A stretch of DNA of 40,510 nt from a virus, in the IMG/VR virus record IMGVR_UViG_3300037140_000104, positions 1-40,510 of that record. One strand, written 5' to 3'. Made by a program: the position numbers and the translations under genes. Numbering within the stretch: the stretch's first letter is position 1; each line of letters begins with the position of its first letter. This document shows, piece by piece, positions 24,447 to 30,910 of this stretch. Below the pieces are notes generated by a model. That model was not told the origin of the DNA and did not search any database. It saw nothing but the letters and a program-made list of their open reading frames with translations.

Positions 24447-25131
24447 GTGACTGTTCCTTTGTTCGTTTGGCGAGCCAAGCTTTTTTGTTGGCTCGTTTGA
24501 CCGCCTGCTTTGTGGGATCGGCCCACGCGGCTGCGCTTTTCGCCTTCTTGCATTCCTTGCAGGATGCTTGACGACCGACAGTGCCGCTACTGTAAGTTCG
24601 GCTGTGAAACTGATTGAAAGGCTTCTCGACTTTGCAGTCCACGCACGTCTTCTCGCCCTCGATGACCACAGGCGCGACCGCAGCCTTGACAGCCTTTGCT
24701 CGTTTGCGTTGCGCAGCTTTCTTGACCGTCGCAGCTTTCCTAGCTTTCTCAGCCGCTTTGAACTCGGCTCGCGCCTTCCGTTCTTTTGCTAGCTGTGCCT
24801 TCTCTTTGCGCCGTTTGTCCGCCCACTTGAGACTCTTCGCCTTGCTCGCGGTCCTTGTCTGCTTTTCCTCCTGACTAAGCTCTTTGACATCCACGTCCTT
24901 TGGTTTGACCCACATGGCTTCCTCGCCAAGTTCAGATCGAAGCCCAGGCACGCAGACATCACAGATAGCATCGCCCTCAAGGATGCCGCCCTTGAAGTAG
25001 CGCGGGGTGTACGTGCCTTTGAAGCAGTGTTGGCACATGAACAGTTGGCGAAATGGGATCGTGTACTTGCCCACTTTGGTAATCGGATTGCCGCCAGGCG
25101 AGAATGCCCTTATGTGAGTCGCGCTGGTCAT
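24439..25131 (-). CDS. Zinc-ribbon protein with lysine/alanine-rich linker
   Basis: The product has 230 residues. Near the N-terminus FMCQHCFKGTY and AICDVCVPG form a CxxC pair. The middle (about 85-150) is a Lys/Ala/Arg-rich, probably long helix. The C-terminal region has CVDCKVEKPFNQFH and SCKECKKAK, a second CxxC pair of a type frequent in phage proteins. Two zinc sites and a strong positive charge suggest nucleic-acid binding. It directly follows the sigma factor gene (ATGA overlap), so a role in phage transcription is possible. A similar CxxC-F-CxxC motif opens the protein at 25805. Confidence 0.68.
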   Translation of the reverse strand: MTSATHIRAFSPGGNPITKVGKYTIPFRQLFMCQHCFKGTYTPRYFKGGILEGDAICDVCVPGLRSELGEEAMWVKPKDVDVKELSQEEKQTRTASKAKSLKWADKRRKEKAQLAKERKARAEFKAAEKARKAATVKKAAQRKRAKAVKAAVAPVVIEGEKTCVDCKVEKPFNQFHSRTYSSGTVGRQASCKECKKAKSAAAWADPTKQAVKRANKKAWLAKRTKEQSHG

Positions 25132-25808
25132 ACGCTCACCATGTTCGTGGCAATCGCCATCGACCTCATTTTGTCCAACGATGCTCGGTACATTTTCCAG
25201 ACTGCGTTCTCGCTCATATCCATTCCTTTGGCTACTTCAATGCCTGTCCGTTTCGGTCCTTTGATCCCATCTGAGAGCAGTTCCACCACAAGCCGATTGC
25301 GTTCCGGCAGCCTGCTTAGAAGAGCTTCCACGTCTACGCCTTCATATGCGTGTTCTTCTTCGTAGATGACAGCCGGGTCTTGGCTCATCGTCTCGTCGCT
25401 GACGGTTTCGTTCCACTCCTCAAGCGTGGTGTATTGGATGATGTGTTGTTCAGGAACCCGGATCAGGCTCCCGCGTTCTTTCCTTTGTCGTTCGATGGTT
25501 GACCTGATCCAGATGAAGGCGATGGTGCTGAATCGCTTTTCTCTGCGATAGTCGAACTTCTCCACCGCTCGAATCAAGCCTTCGATTCCCCACCCACACA
25601 ATTCCTCTAGCTCTACTTCGCCAGTGTAGCAACGCTGTGCTATCAGCAATACCAAACGAAGGTTGTGTTCAATGAGCTTGTCCTTTGCTCTCAGGTCGCC
25701 CCTCTCAATCCCCTTAGCTAGCTCGCCCTCTTGATGCGCAGTCAGGAGAGGCAGCTTTAGGGCCTTGATGAACTCCGGCGTTAGATGGTTGAAGTCGTCG
25801 GCATTCAT
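25128..25808 (-). CDS. Phage-encoded sigma-70 family factor
   Basis: The product has 226 residues from ATG 25808, which overlaps the upstream stop. Region 1.2-like sequence (LLTAHQEGELAKGIERGDLR) leads to region 2: IEHNLRLVLLIAQR, LEELCGWGIEGLIRAVEKFD, YRREKRFSTIAFIWIRSTIE, the core-binding and -10-recognition motifs. IRVPEQH is a trace of region 3. The C-terminal 60 residues (LSRLPERNRLVVELLSDGIK, GIEVAKGMDMSENAVWKM) are region 4, which reads the -35 box. It would direct host RNA polymerase to phage promoters. It is expressed within the operon driven by the TTAGGCAGT promoter, so self-reinforcement or a switch to late genes are both possible. Confidence 0.9.
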   Translation of the reverse strand: MNADDFNHLTPEFIKALKLPLLTAHQEGELAKGIERGDLRAKDKLIEHNLRLVLLIAQRCYTGEVELEELCGWGIEGLIRAVEKFDYRREKRFSTIAFIWIRSTIERQRKERGSLIRVPEQHIIQYTTLEEWNETVSDETMSQDPAVIYEEEHAYEGVDVEALLSRLPERNRLVVELLSDGIKGPKRTGIEVAKGMDMSENAVWKMYRASLDKMRSMAIATNMVSV

Positions 25809-26188
25809 GCCGTTACCCGGTGGTCTTGCTTGTGGCATGGCGTGCAGTGCCACTCGACAACAAGCGGTTTGCTGTAGTCCCTGTGATGAGACTCCAGCTT
25901 GCGTTCCTTGCCGCACGCTTCGCAGCGCCTTGGCTTTACGAGCGAGCCCTTTGCGAGTGCTCTTTCGACGGCTTTGTGAGCCTTGATCTTCTCTGGGTTG
26001 AGCCGCTTGTACTTCAGTTGCGTCCGCGCTTCCTGGCTCAGGTGGGTTGCTCGGTATTCCTTCTTGCAGTCTTTGCAATACGACTGGAAGCCCTTTTCGC
26101 GGCACCTATCGAATTGCTTGGTTGATCGTCGTTGTTTGCAGCTAGAGCATTGCTTTCGCTGCGCCGTCCGTGTTGATGTATGAGTCAT
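25805..26188 (-). CDS. Zinc-ribbon/HNH-like nuclease-type protein
   Basis: The product has 127 residues from ATG 26188. CSSCKQRRSTKQFDRC and YCKDCKKEYRATH form an N-terminal zinc ribbon; after a basic helix, CEACGKERKLESHHRDYSKP and EWHCTPCHKQDH form an HNH-like site with paired His. This pattern is frequent in phage proteins annotated as HNH or zinc-finger proteins. The stop overlaps the sigma gene start. Either a homing nuclease or a transcription accessory protein would fit; the intact HH..CxxCH supports a nuclease. Confidence 0.66.
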   Translation of the reverse strand: MTHTSTRTAQRKQCSSCKQRRSTKQFDRCREKGFQSYCKDCKKEYRATHLSQEARTQLKYKRLNPEKIKAHKAVERALAKGSLVKPRRCEACGKERKLESHHRDYSKPLVVEWHCTPCHKQDHRVTA

Positions 26189-26277
26189 CCTGCGTTCCTT
26201 CAGATTGTGGTTTCCATCTATTCTTGAGACGGCGAACCACAAATATGTAGTACGTCTCCAGATTTCGTTGGTTGTGG

Positions 26278-26583
26278 CTAGTCACGAGTATCCGTCGCTT
26301 TCTCCAAAAGCCCCAAAGCCGCCGCGAGTCCCTGTAGATACTGCATGGTCGCGATCTGACCGCCCATCGCAATCGGGTTAGTTTCCGCCAGCATTGCCTG
26401 TTGTTCAGAGACGATGTGCATGCCCTCTACCGATTGATCACCAACGTCGCCCTTGACGACCACGCTGGTTCCCTTCATGGGTAGCGTGCTGATTTTGGTT
26501 TCTGGTTTCTGCACGATCAGGTAGCCTGCGTCGCGCAGTTCGGCAATCTCGTGCCGCGTGATGATCTCGTCTGCTCGGGTCAT
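26278..26583 (-). CDS. Hypothetical protein with central beta region
   Basis: The product has 101 residues: a helical start (RADEIITRHEIAELRDAGYLIVQ), a beta-rich middle (TSVVVKGDVGDQSVEGMHIV) and an end with PIAMGGQIATMQYLQGLAAALGLL. No family recognised. AAGGAAGCAGC precedes ATG 26583, which overlaps the upstream TGA. The 89-base gap to the next gene holds an inverted repeat, GAGACG (26226-26231) with CGTCTC (26253-26258). Confidence 0.6.
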   Translation of the reverse strand: MTRADEIITRHEIAELRDAGYLIVQKPETKISTLPMKGTSVVVKGDVGDQSVEGMHIVSEQQAMLAETNPIAMGGQIATMQYLQGLAAALGLLEKATDTRD

Positions 26584-26924
26584 GCTGCTTCCTTTCTGTC
26601 GTCTGTTTCGTCTACTCGCTGCATTTGTCGTTTCTCCTCGTGTGTCTCGGCGTGGCAGTTCTTGCAAATCACATCGCACTTGTCTACCTCGTCCCAAATG
26701 TCTTGAATGGCACGCAGGAATTTCGGACCTCCAAACTCAAACAGCTTGGTGCTAGGATCGCGATGATGAAAGTCAAGGGCGGCTGCGCATTTGTCATAGC
26801 CGCATCGAATACACCCTTGTTCGATCTTGTAGTCGGCCAAGGCGTCCTTGATTCGGCGATAGTGCCGTTTTGAAGCTTGCCGAACTTGCGCTTTACGTCG
26901 CTCATCGGTCCTAGCTGCTCTCAT
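26580..26924 (-). CDS. HNH-like nuclease-type protein
   Basis: The product has 114 residues. A basic N-terminus (TDERRKAQVRQASKRHYRRI) is followed by GCIRCGYDKCAAALDFHHRD, then CDVICKNCHAETHEEKR. The CxxC, FHHRD and CxxCHxxxH arrangement matches a large family of phage HNH endonuclease-like proteins. AGGAGG lies ten bases before the ATG. It sits between two unknown genes in the leftward operon with overlapping ends, so it is either a long-resident homing gene or has a phage function. Confidence 0.72.
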   Translation of the reverse strand: MRAARTDERRKAQVRQASKRHYRRIKDALADYKIEQGCIRCGYDKCAAALDFHHRDPSTKLFEFGGPKFLRAIQDIWDEVDKCDVICKNCHAETHEEKRQMQRVDETDDRKEAA

Positions 26925-26927
26925 GTT

Positions 26928-27053
26928 CTATGCCTCCTGGGCGTGTTGAAGTAGATCGTGAATCGTCTGCTGGGTGCGCCGAACTTCACGTTCGCATCGA
27001 ACGAGATCCAGCACGCAGAAGACGACCGCGATTACGAGGATGGTGATGATCAT
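26928..27053 (-). CDS. 41-residue membrane peptide
   Basis: MIITILVIAVVFCVLDLV at the start is one membrane segment; the rest is a charged helix (RCEREVRRTQQTIHDLLQHA). AAAGGAGC lies nine bases before ATG 27053, and the stop is four bases before the next gene. The good SD and fit in the operon support it. Function unknown. Confidence 0.58.
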   Translation of the reverse strand: MIITILVIAVVFCVLDLVRCEREVRRTQQTIHDLLQHAQEA

Positions 27054-27145
27054 GTTGTCCTGCTCCTTTGTTTGATGGTTTCCTCATTGCGCACGGCTAC
27101 CGCGCTGATGAGTGCTTGCCACTTCTGCTGGAAATCGAGGTTCAC
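27050..27145 (-). CDS. 31-residue peptide with GTG start
   Basis: GTG at 27145 overlaps the phosphoesterase stop (TAGTG) and the frame ends in TGA overlapping the next ATG. The peptide NLDFQQKWQALISAVAVRNE continues to a basic end. Overlaps on both sides leave no spare base, which supports a real gene; an in-frame GTG at 27157 is an alternative start. Function unknown. Confidence 0.45.
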   Translation of the reverse strand: MNLDFQQKWQALISAVAVRNEETIKQRSRTT

Positions 27146-28419
27146 TACGCTCGCCACCTTTGGTCACGCCACAGAAGCGTTTTGTTGACGTAGGTAGCTG
27201 GCTCTACGCGGAACTGGCCATCTGGGTAGGTCACGACCGTGACGAATCCCTGCTGCCAATCAGGAAGCACCGTGAATCCAGGGAACTTCTTGCCGTTGGT
27301 CTTCTTCTGATCGACTCGGCACATGCAGCCCGCTTCGACGCCGGTCAAAACCTCGGGCTCGCCATGAATGTCGTGAGCCGTGTGGTAGACGATCCCCTGC
27401 CGATGCGTGTGGCCGACGATCACTGAGTAGCCAAGGTGCTCTAGGGTGGCTAGAGCGCTCGTGCCCGATCCCTTCTTGGCAATCCAGCCGTGACGAACCG
27501 CTAGGTTTTCGCTGATCTCGATCTGCCCCATGTCGTATGGACCCTCAGGATCTACGTAGTCGATGCCTAGCTCGTCTAGGCGCAACAAGTGAGGAACCGT
27601 CAGAACGGGCTCGCCTGCATCCTCAGGACTATCCGCGCGCTTGACTCCGTACAACGGCTGCACCGATGGCTTATCGAGCAGGATGTTCCTTAGACGCTCA
27701 TCGTGGTTGCCGCAGAGTTTCGACCACTTGGTATCGGGTGATGCGACTCGATAGCCCCTGAGAAGGTCATATCCGGCCTGTAGGCATTCGTTGACCGTTG
27801 CTGTGTTCTCTGGGTCCAGACGATGCCGTGAGATCGTCGGCAGATCGATTGTGTCGCCGAGCGAGATACCGAAGTCCGGCTCGTTGGCTTCCAGCCATGC
27901 GCAGAAGACCCGATGTAGCCCCTCATCATGGAACGGGGCTTGCTGATCCCCAACGACTACCGTCAGGTGTGGCTTGCCGCGTGCTGGCTTCTTCGGCTTA
28001 GGTGCCTTCCAGCCATCTGTACGCGGCGCGACTATCTGTGCCAGTGGTCGCTTGCGCTTCAGGTGGATCTTGCACTGGTAGTAGGTGACGGTGCCTTGCT
28101 CCTTGCTTGGTCCGTCCCACTCGTTGACGATCAGGTTCTCGATCAACCAATCGGCAGGATCAAGACCTCGGTCGAGGAGCATTGTGTCTGGGTCATCCAG
28201 TTTCCTAGACGGTCTGCTCGTTAGCTGAGCATCATCTCCTTTGATGGTGAGTTCGCCGTTCTGCTTGCTCGGATAACCAAGCTGGTGGCGCTCTCTGAAA
28301 CGTTTGACGCTGTACGACGTGGTTGTGATGGGCAGATTCTTGGCGATCCAGCAATTGCTCTCTCCTCTATGGATAGCTGCTGTGACGAAATCCGCGTGCT
28401 GCTCAAGCGGTGATTGCAT
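27145..28419 (-). CDS. Calcineurin-like metallophosphoesterase
   Basis: The product has 424 residues from ATG 28419 (an ATG at 28464 is possible). The first 60 residues look like an HTH (AAIHRGESNCWIAKNLPITT). From about residue 150 the metallophosphoesterase motifs follow in order: VVGDQQAPFHD, ISLGDTIDL, CGNHDERL, and near the C-terminus VRHGW and VGHTHRQG. These residues bind two metal ions in the family. Such proteins are common in actinobacteriophages; substrates could be nucleic acids or nucleotides. The start overlaps the endonuclease gene by 17 bases, with no clear SD, consistent with the endonuclease having been inserted upstream. Confidence 0.85.
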   Translation of the reverse strand: MQSPLEQHADFVTAAIHRGESNCWIAKNLPITTTSYSVKRFRERHQLGYPSKQNGELTIKGDDAQLTSRPSRKLDDPDTMLLDRGLDPADWLIENLIVNEWDGPSKEQGTVTYYQCKIHLKRKRPLAQIVAPRTDGWKAPKPKKPARGKPHLTVVVGDQQAPFHDEGLHRVFCAWLEANEPDFGISLGDTIDLPTISRHRLDPENTATVNECLQAGYDLLRGYRVASPDTKWSKLCGNHDERLRNILLDKPSVQPLYGVKRADSPEDAGEPVLTVPHLLRLDELGIDYVDPEGPYDMGQIEISENLAVRHGWIAKKGSGTSALATLEHLGYSVIVGHTHRQGIVYHTAHDIHGEPEVLTGVEAGCMCRVDQKKTNGKKFPGFTVLPDWQQGFVTVVTYPDGQFRVEPATYVNKTLLWRDQRWRA

Positions 28420-28978
28420 GTTGGGGGTCTTTCGGAGTAGTCGATTTGGACTCGACTTGTGCATCTTTGGGTGAGAAACTTGGCTTTGTACGTCGTTGGT
28501 TCTGTCGTTGTTGCAACTGCGTAGCCCAGCGACAATTGCCGGGTTCGTAATGTCCTTCGTTGTCGATACGGTCTATTGAGAGCCCTTCGGGTTTCTCGCC
28601 CATGTCTTCTAGGAAGTTCTCGAAAGAGATCAGCCAGCGATCACAGACTTTGATGCCGCGTCCTCCGTAATACGCCCAATTCGGGACGTTGGGGTTAGTA
28701 CAACGTTGCTTCATTGCCCTCCACACTTCGTATGTCAATAGTCCGGCTCCCACGGAATACCCGTGAGCAACGTTGGCTTTGCCGTTAGCGCGTTTCGTCT
28801 CTTCTGCGAGACAACCACAACTTCGCGTGTTGCCCGTGCGTAGATGGTTTACGGTGGCAACGACCTCGTTGCCGCATGAGCACAAACACACCCATCGAAC
28901 CTTGCCGCTAGCTGTACGCTCATCCACCGGATTGAGAACCCATAGGCGACCGAATGTTTGGAATGTAAGATCAAGCAC
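28403..28978 (-). CDS. HNH-type homing endonuclease (zinc domain plus GGRGI core)
   Basis: The product has 191 residues from GTG 28978. The N-terminal zinc domain is DLTFQTFGRLWVLNP, CLCSCGNEV, RSCGCLAEE. The core is [57 protein letters not shown] tail of about 25 residues is rich in Ser, Lys and Pro. GAAGGAG lies seven bases before the GTG, which overlaps the upstream gene's stop. An ATG at 29014 exists but has no SD. The two-domain layout equals that of the protein at 30071. Confidence 0.84.
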   Translation of the reverse strand: MLDLTFQTFGRLWVLNPVDERTASGKVRWVCLCSCGNEVVATVNHLRTGNTRSCGCLAEETKRANGKANVAHGYSVGAGLLTYEVWRAMKQRCTNPNVPNWAYYGGRGIKVCDRWLISFENFLEDMGEKPEGLSIDRIDNEGHYEPGNCRWATQLQQRQNQRRTKPSFSPKDAQVESKSTTPKDPQHAITA

Positions 28979-29465
28979 TGACGGGCTCCTTCGTAAAGCT
29001 GGCGCTCGTCCCACTGAGTAGGAGTTCCTTGGCTGCCGGGTCTTGTTTTGCCTCTCGGCGGAAACGACGAATGGTGCCTTCTGCGTAGTTCAGTAGATAT
29101 GCAAGCTCGCGCGGCTCTACGTCTGGGTTCTCAAGCACGATTTTCTTCATGTGCTTTGCGATGTCGGCCTCGTGAACGATCTCGGGGTTTTTCCTGATGG
29201 CTTCTGCCGCGTCCCGGATCGGATGGATCGACCTGCGCTCCGCTACTGCTCTGCGGCCTGCAACGACTTTCTCGACGCGCATGAGTAGTTTCACGATCCA
29301 CTCTGCATCATCGCCATAGTCCTTAGGTGCTGAGCCCGTGGCCGCAGGGTGTTTGCCCTGTGATGCCCCGTAAACGCTGGTTCCTCCTCCTGAGTGCAGG
29401 CTAAGTGCCTGCCAGTGCTTTCCGATCTCCGTTAGCACTGTGTTGATGTCGCTGGTTGCTTCTAT
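28971..29465 (-). CDS. HTH-type DNA-binding protein with apparent ATA start
   Basis: This is the first gene of the leftward operon. With ATA at 29465 the product has 164 residues. AAGGAGGAGG lies six bases before this ATA, the best SD in the operon, and no ATG, GTG or TTG is present there; the next in-frame start is GTG 29438, 27 bases further. The C-terminal half (KHMKKIVLENPDVEPRELAY, LLNYAEGTIRRFRREA) is an HTH-like unit, and the middle is basic (KVVAGRRAVAERRSIHPIRD). As a promoter-proximal DNA-binding protein it could be a replication or transcription regulator. No family recognised. Confidence 0.62.
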   Translation of the reverse strand: MEATSDINTVLTEIGKHWQALSLHSGGGTSVYGASQGKHPAATGSAPKDYGDDAEWIVKLLMRVEKVVAGRRAVAERRSIHPIRDAAEAIRKNPEIVHEADIAKHMKKIVLENPDVEPRELAYLLNYAEGTIRRFRREAKQDPAAKELLLSGTSASFTKEPVSA

Positions 29466-29828
29466 GTTGATCCTCCTCCTTGGTGTCTTTTCGATTGGTT
29501 TGCTGCATTTGCGTAGCCTTCACATGATCCCTCTTGGGGAGTGTAGGGTTCATACGACGTTGAAGATGATGGTTTCCTAAGCCCCTTCAACCTGTCGAGC
29601 CCCACAACCGCAAGTCAGACCTCGTAGGGTCCTTGCAAGTTGCACCAGCATGAGTGGCGGGACATCTGTTGTCCCGCACTAGGTATTACTCCCGCCCTAA
29701 AGGGCTAGCTGGACCACTCTCGACAGGGCTAACCTGTCAACGCTCCGGATATGCCTTGTACGTCCGTTCCGGTGGGACTGTGCGCGAGTGTCCTGAGCGC
29801 CAATTGTTGAGCGTACGATTTTGCTCTA
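29466..29828 (-). ncRNA. Structured 5' leader or ncRNA of the leftward operon
   Basis: From the expected start near 29828 to the first gene there are about 360 bases without a convincing frame. Strong helices: GACAGG/CCTGTC (29722-29738), GCCCT/AGGGC (29694-29705), GCGGGAC/GTCCCGC extended by AGT/ACT (29653-29680) and GTTGAAG/CTTCAAC (29559-29591). The leader ends in AAGGAGGAGG. A riboswitch-like leader, an anti-termination signal or a separate small RNA are all possible. No known class recognised. Confidence 0.5.
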
Positions 29829-29834
29829 TACACT

Positions 29835-29866
29835 ATTATGACACATCGGAGTATCGAACTGCCTAA
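29835..29866 (-). promoter_or_regulatory. Bipartite phage promoter, leftward copy
   Basis: On the reverse strand TTAGGCAGT (29866-29858) is followed after exactly 17 bases by CATAAT (29840-29835). The same nine-base box and spacing recur at 30032 and 30613 on the forward strand. Position upstream of the leader and the whole leftward operon makes this its likely promoter. Confidence 0.68.
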
Positions 29867-30031
29867 ACTCGTCAGCCAAAGTCACTTCAGTAGGTAAAGT
29901 AACGCCTATCTACGCGAGATTGAGTGGTCAAAGCCATTGTGCGATTCCTTGTGCAGAGCGTGTTTCGACTCCACTTTGCCGCAAACCTACACGCCCACCC
30001 ACAGACAGTCACACACGCGGTCTGAACCAAT

Positions 30032-30063
30032 TTAGGCAGTAGTCAAACATAACTGGCTATACT
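30032..30063 (+). promoter_or_regulatory. Bipartite phage promoter, first rightward copy
   Basis: TTAGGCAGT (30032-30040), 17 bases, then TATACT (30058-30063). ATAGGTA and the ATG of the endonuclease gene follow at once, so the transcript should begin at or next to the start codon (leaderless). The 160 bases between this and the leftward promoter hold no gene and no repeat that I could make out. Confidence 0.7.
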
Positions 30064-30070
30064 ATAGGTA

Positions 30071-30601
30071 ATGGGACAAACCATCAAGCACATCCAGCCC
30101 GGAACACGATTTGACCGTTTGACAGTCGAGGAATTCGCCGGTAGGCGTAAGAGCGGCAAACAGTCATTCACCCAATACCTGTGCCGCTGCGATTGCGGCA
30201 CCAAGAAGATCGTGACGGCCCACCACCTACGCCGTGGTGCTACTCGATCATGTGGGTGTCTGAAACGGGATCGTGTAAGCGAAGCAAAGAAGACGCACGG
30301 GATGAGCCGAGGAGCGAGCAAACACCCTCTTTACCGAACGTGGGTCAACATGCGCCAGCGATGCAACAATCGTAGCGATGGCAACTATGGTCGCTACGGT
30401 GGACGTGGCATCAAAGTCTGTGGACGATGGGACGACTTCGAGAACTTCCTTGCTGACATGGGCGAGCGGCCAGAGGGAATGACTCTCGACCGCATCGACA
30501 ACAATGGAGACTACGAACCGGATAATTGTCGCTGGGCTACCTGGGATGAGCAGAACAACAACAAGACTCAATCGGGCATCAACCAACATACCAAGAAATG
30601 A
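30071..30601 (+). CDS. HNH-type homing endonuclease (zinc domain plus GGRGI core)
   Basis: The product has 176 residues. The N-terminal zinc domain is [33 protein letters not shown]; the core is [56 protein letters not shown]. It has the same architecture as 28403-28978 on the other side of the control region. There is no SD; ATG 30071 lies seven bases after the TATACT box, so a leaderless message is likely. As the first gene from a phage promoter it may be expressed early and strongly, unusual for a homing gene. Confidence 0.86.
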   Translation: MGQTIKHIQPGTRFDRLTVEEFAGRRKSGKQSFTQYLCRCDCGTKKIVTAHHLRRGATRSCGCLKRDRVSEAKKTHGMSRGASKHPLYRTWVNMRQRCNNRSDGNYGRYGGRGIKVCGRWDDFENFLADMGERPEGMTLDRIDNNGDYEPDNCRWATWDEQNNNKTQSGINQHTKK

Positions 30602-30612
30602 ATCCATGAAAG

Positions 30613-30644
30613 TTAGGCAGTTTGTGTTCGTCCAGTGCCATACT
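30613..30644 (+). promoter_or_regulatory. Bipartite phage promoter, second rightward copy
   Basis: TTAGGCAGT (30613-30621), 17 bases, then CATACTATAGGTA starting at 30639; twelve of these thirteen bases equal those of the copy at 30058. Transcription should begin near 30651, about 33 bases before the SD-led gene at 30684. It probably also transcribes the structured region that follows. Confidence 0.7.
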
Positions 30645-30683
30645 ATAGGTAAGATGTCAGAAATGGCAGCGCGGAGGAACACA

Positions 30684-30905
30684 ATGAGCAAAATCGTACC
30701 TAGCACATTCACGCCACATACCAGCGTCGGAACCGCGCCAGCGCGCGAGCACCCAAACGGCGAATGGCGATACCCAATCGGGATCTTCTCTGATCCCAGG
30801 CTCCTAGATCCGATCTTGCGCAAGCTTCAGGTCAAGATGCGCGATGCCGAAATCGAACATCGTCGGGCACACCCGGACGTTCCGCTAGCAACGGAGTTCG
30901 GCTAG
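30684..30905 (+). CDS. Small protein of unknown function
   Basis: The product has 73 residues: SKIVPSTFTPHTSVGTAPAR, then EWRYPIGIFSDPRLLDPILR and a charged helix to the end. No family recognised. GGAGGAA lies six bases before ATG 30684. In-frame ATG 30654 would extend it by ten residues but lacks an SD. First gene from the second rightward promoter; the 700-base structured region follows directly. Confidence 0.66.
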   Translation: MSKIVPSTFTPHTSVGTAPAREHPNGEWRYPIGIFSDPRLLDPILRKLQVKMRDAEIEHRRAHPDVPLATEFG

Positions 30906-30910
30906 AACTT

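Noticed and set aside
25809-26105. N-terminal extension of the sigma factor to 26105.
   Set aside because: The extension is antisense-free but lies fully within the upstream zinc/HNH gene in another frame and is Arg/Ser/Gln-rich. ATG 25808 gives the ATGA overlap used throughout the operon.
26142-26372. A 76-codon reverse frame across the gap before 26188.
   Set aside because: It overlaps two better genes in other frames and encodes Arg/Trp-rich sequence without an SD.
29654-29866. A 70-codon forward frame between the divergent promoters.
   Set aside because: It runs through the leader hairpins and the leftward promoter, has no SD, and its composition (Arg, Ser, Tyr, Cys) is unlike the real proteins here.
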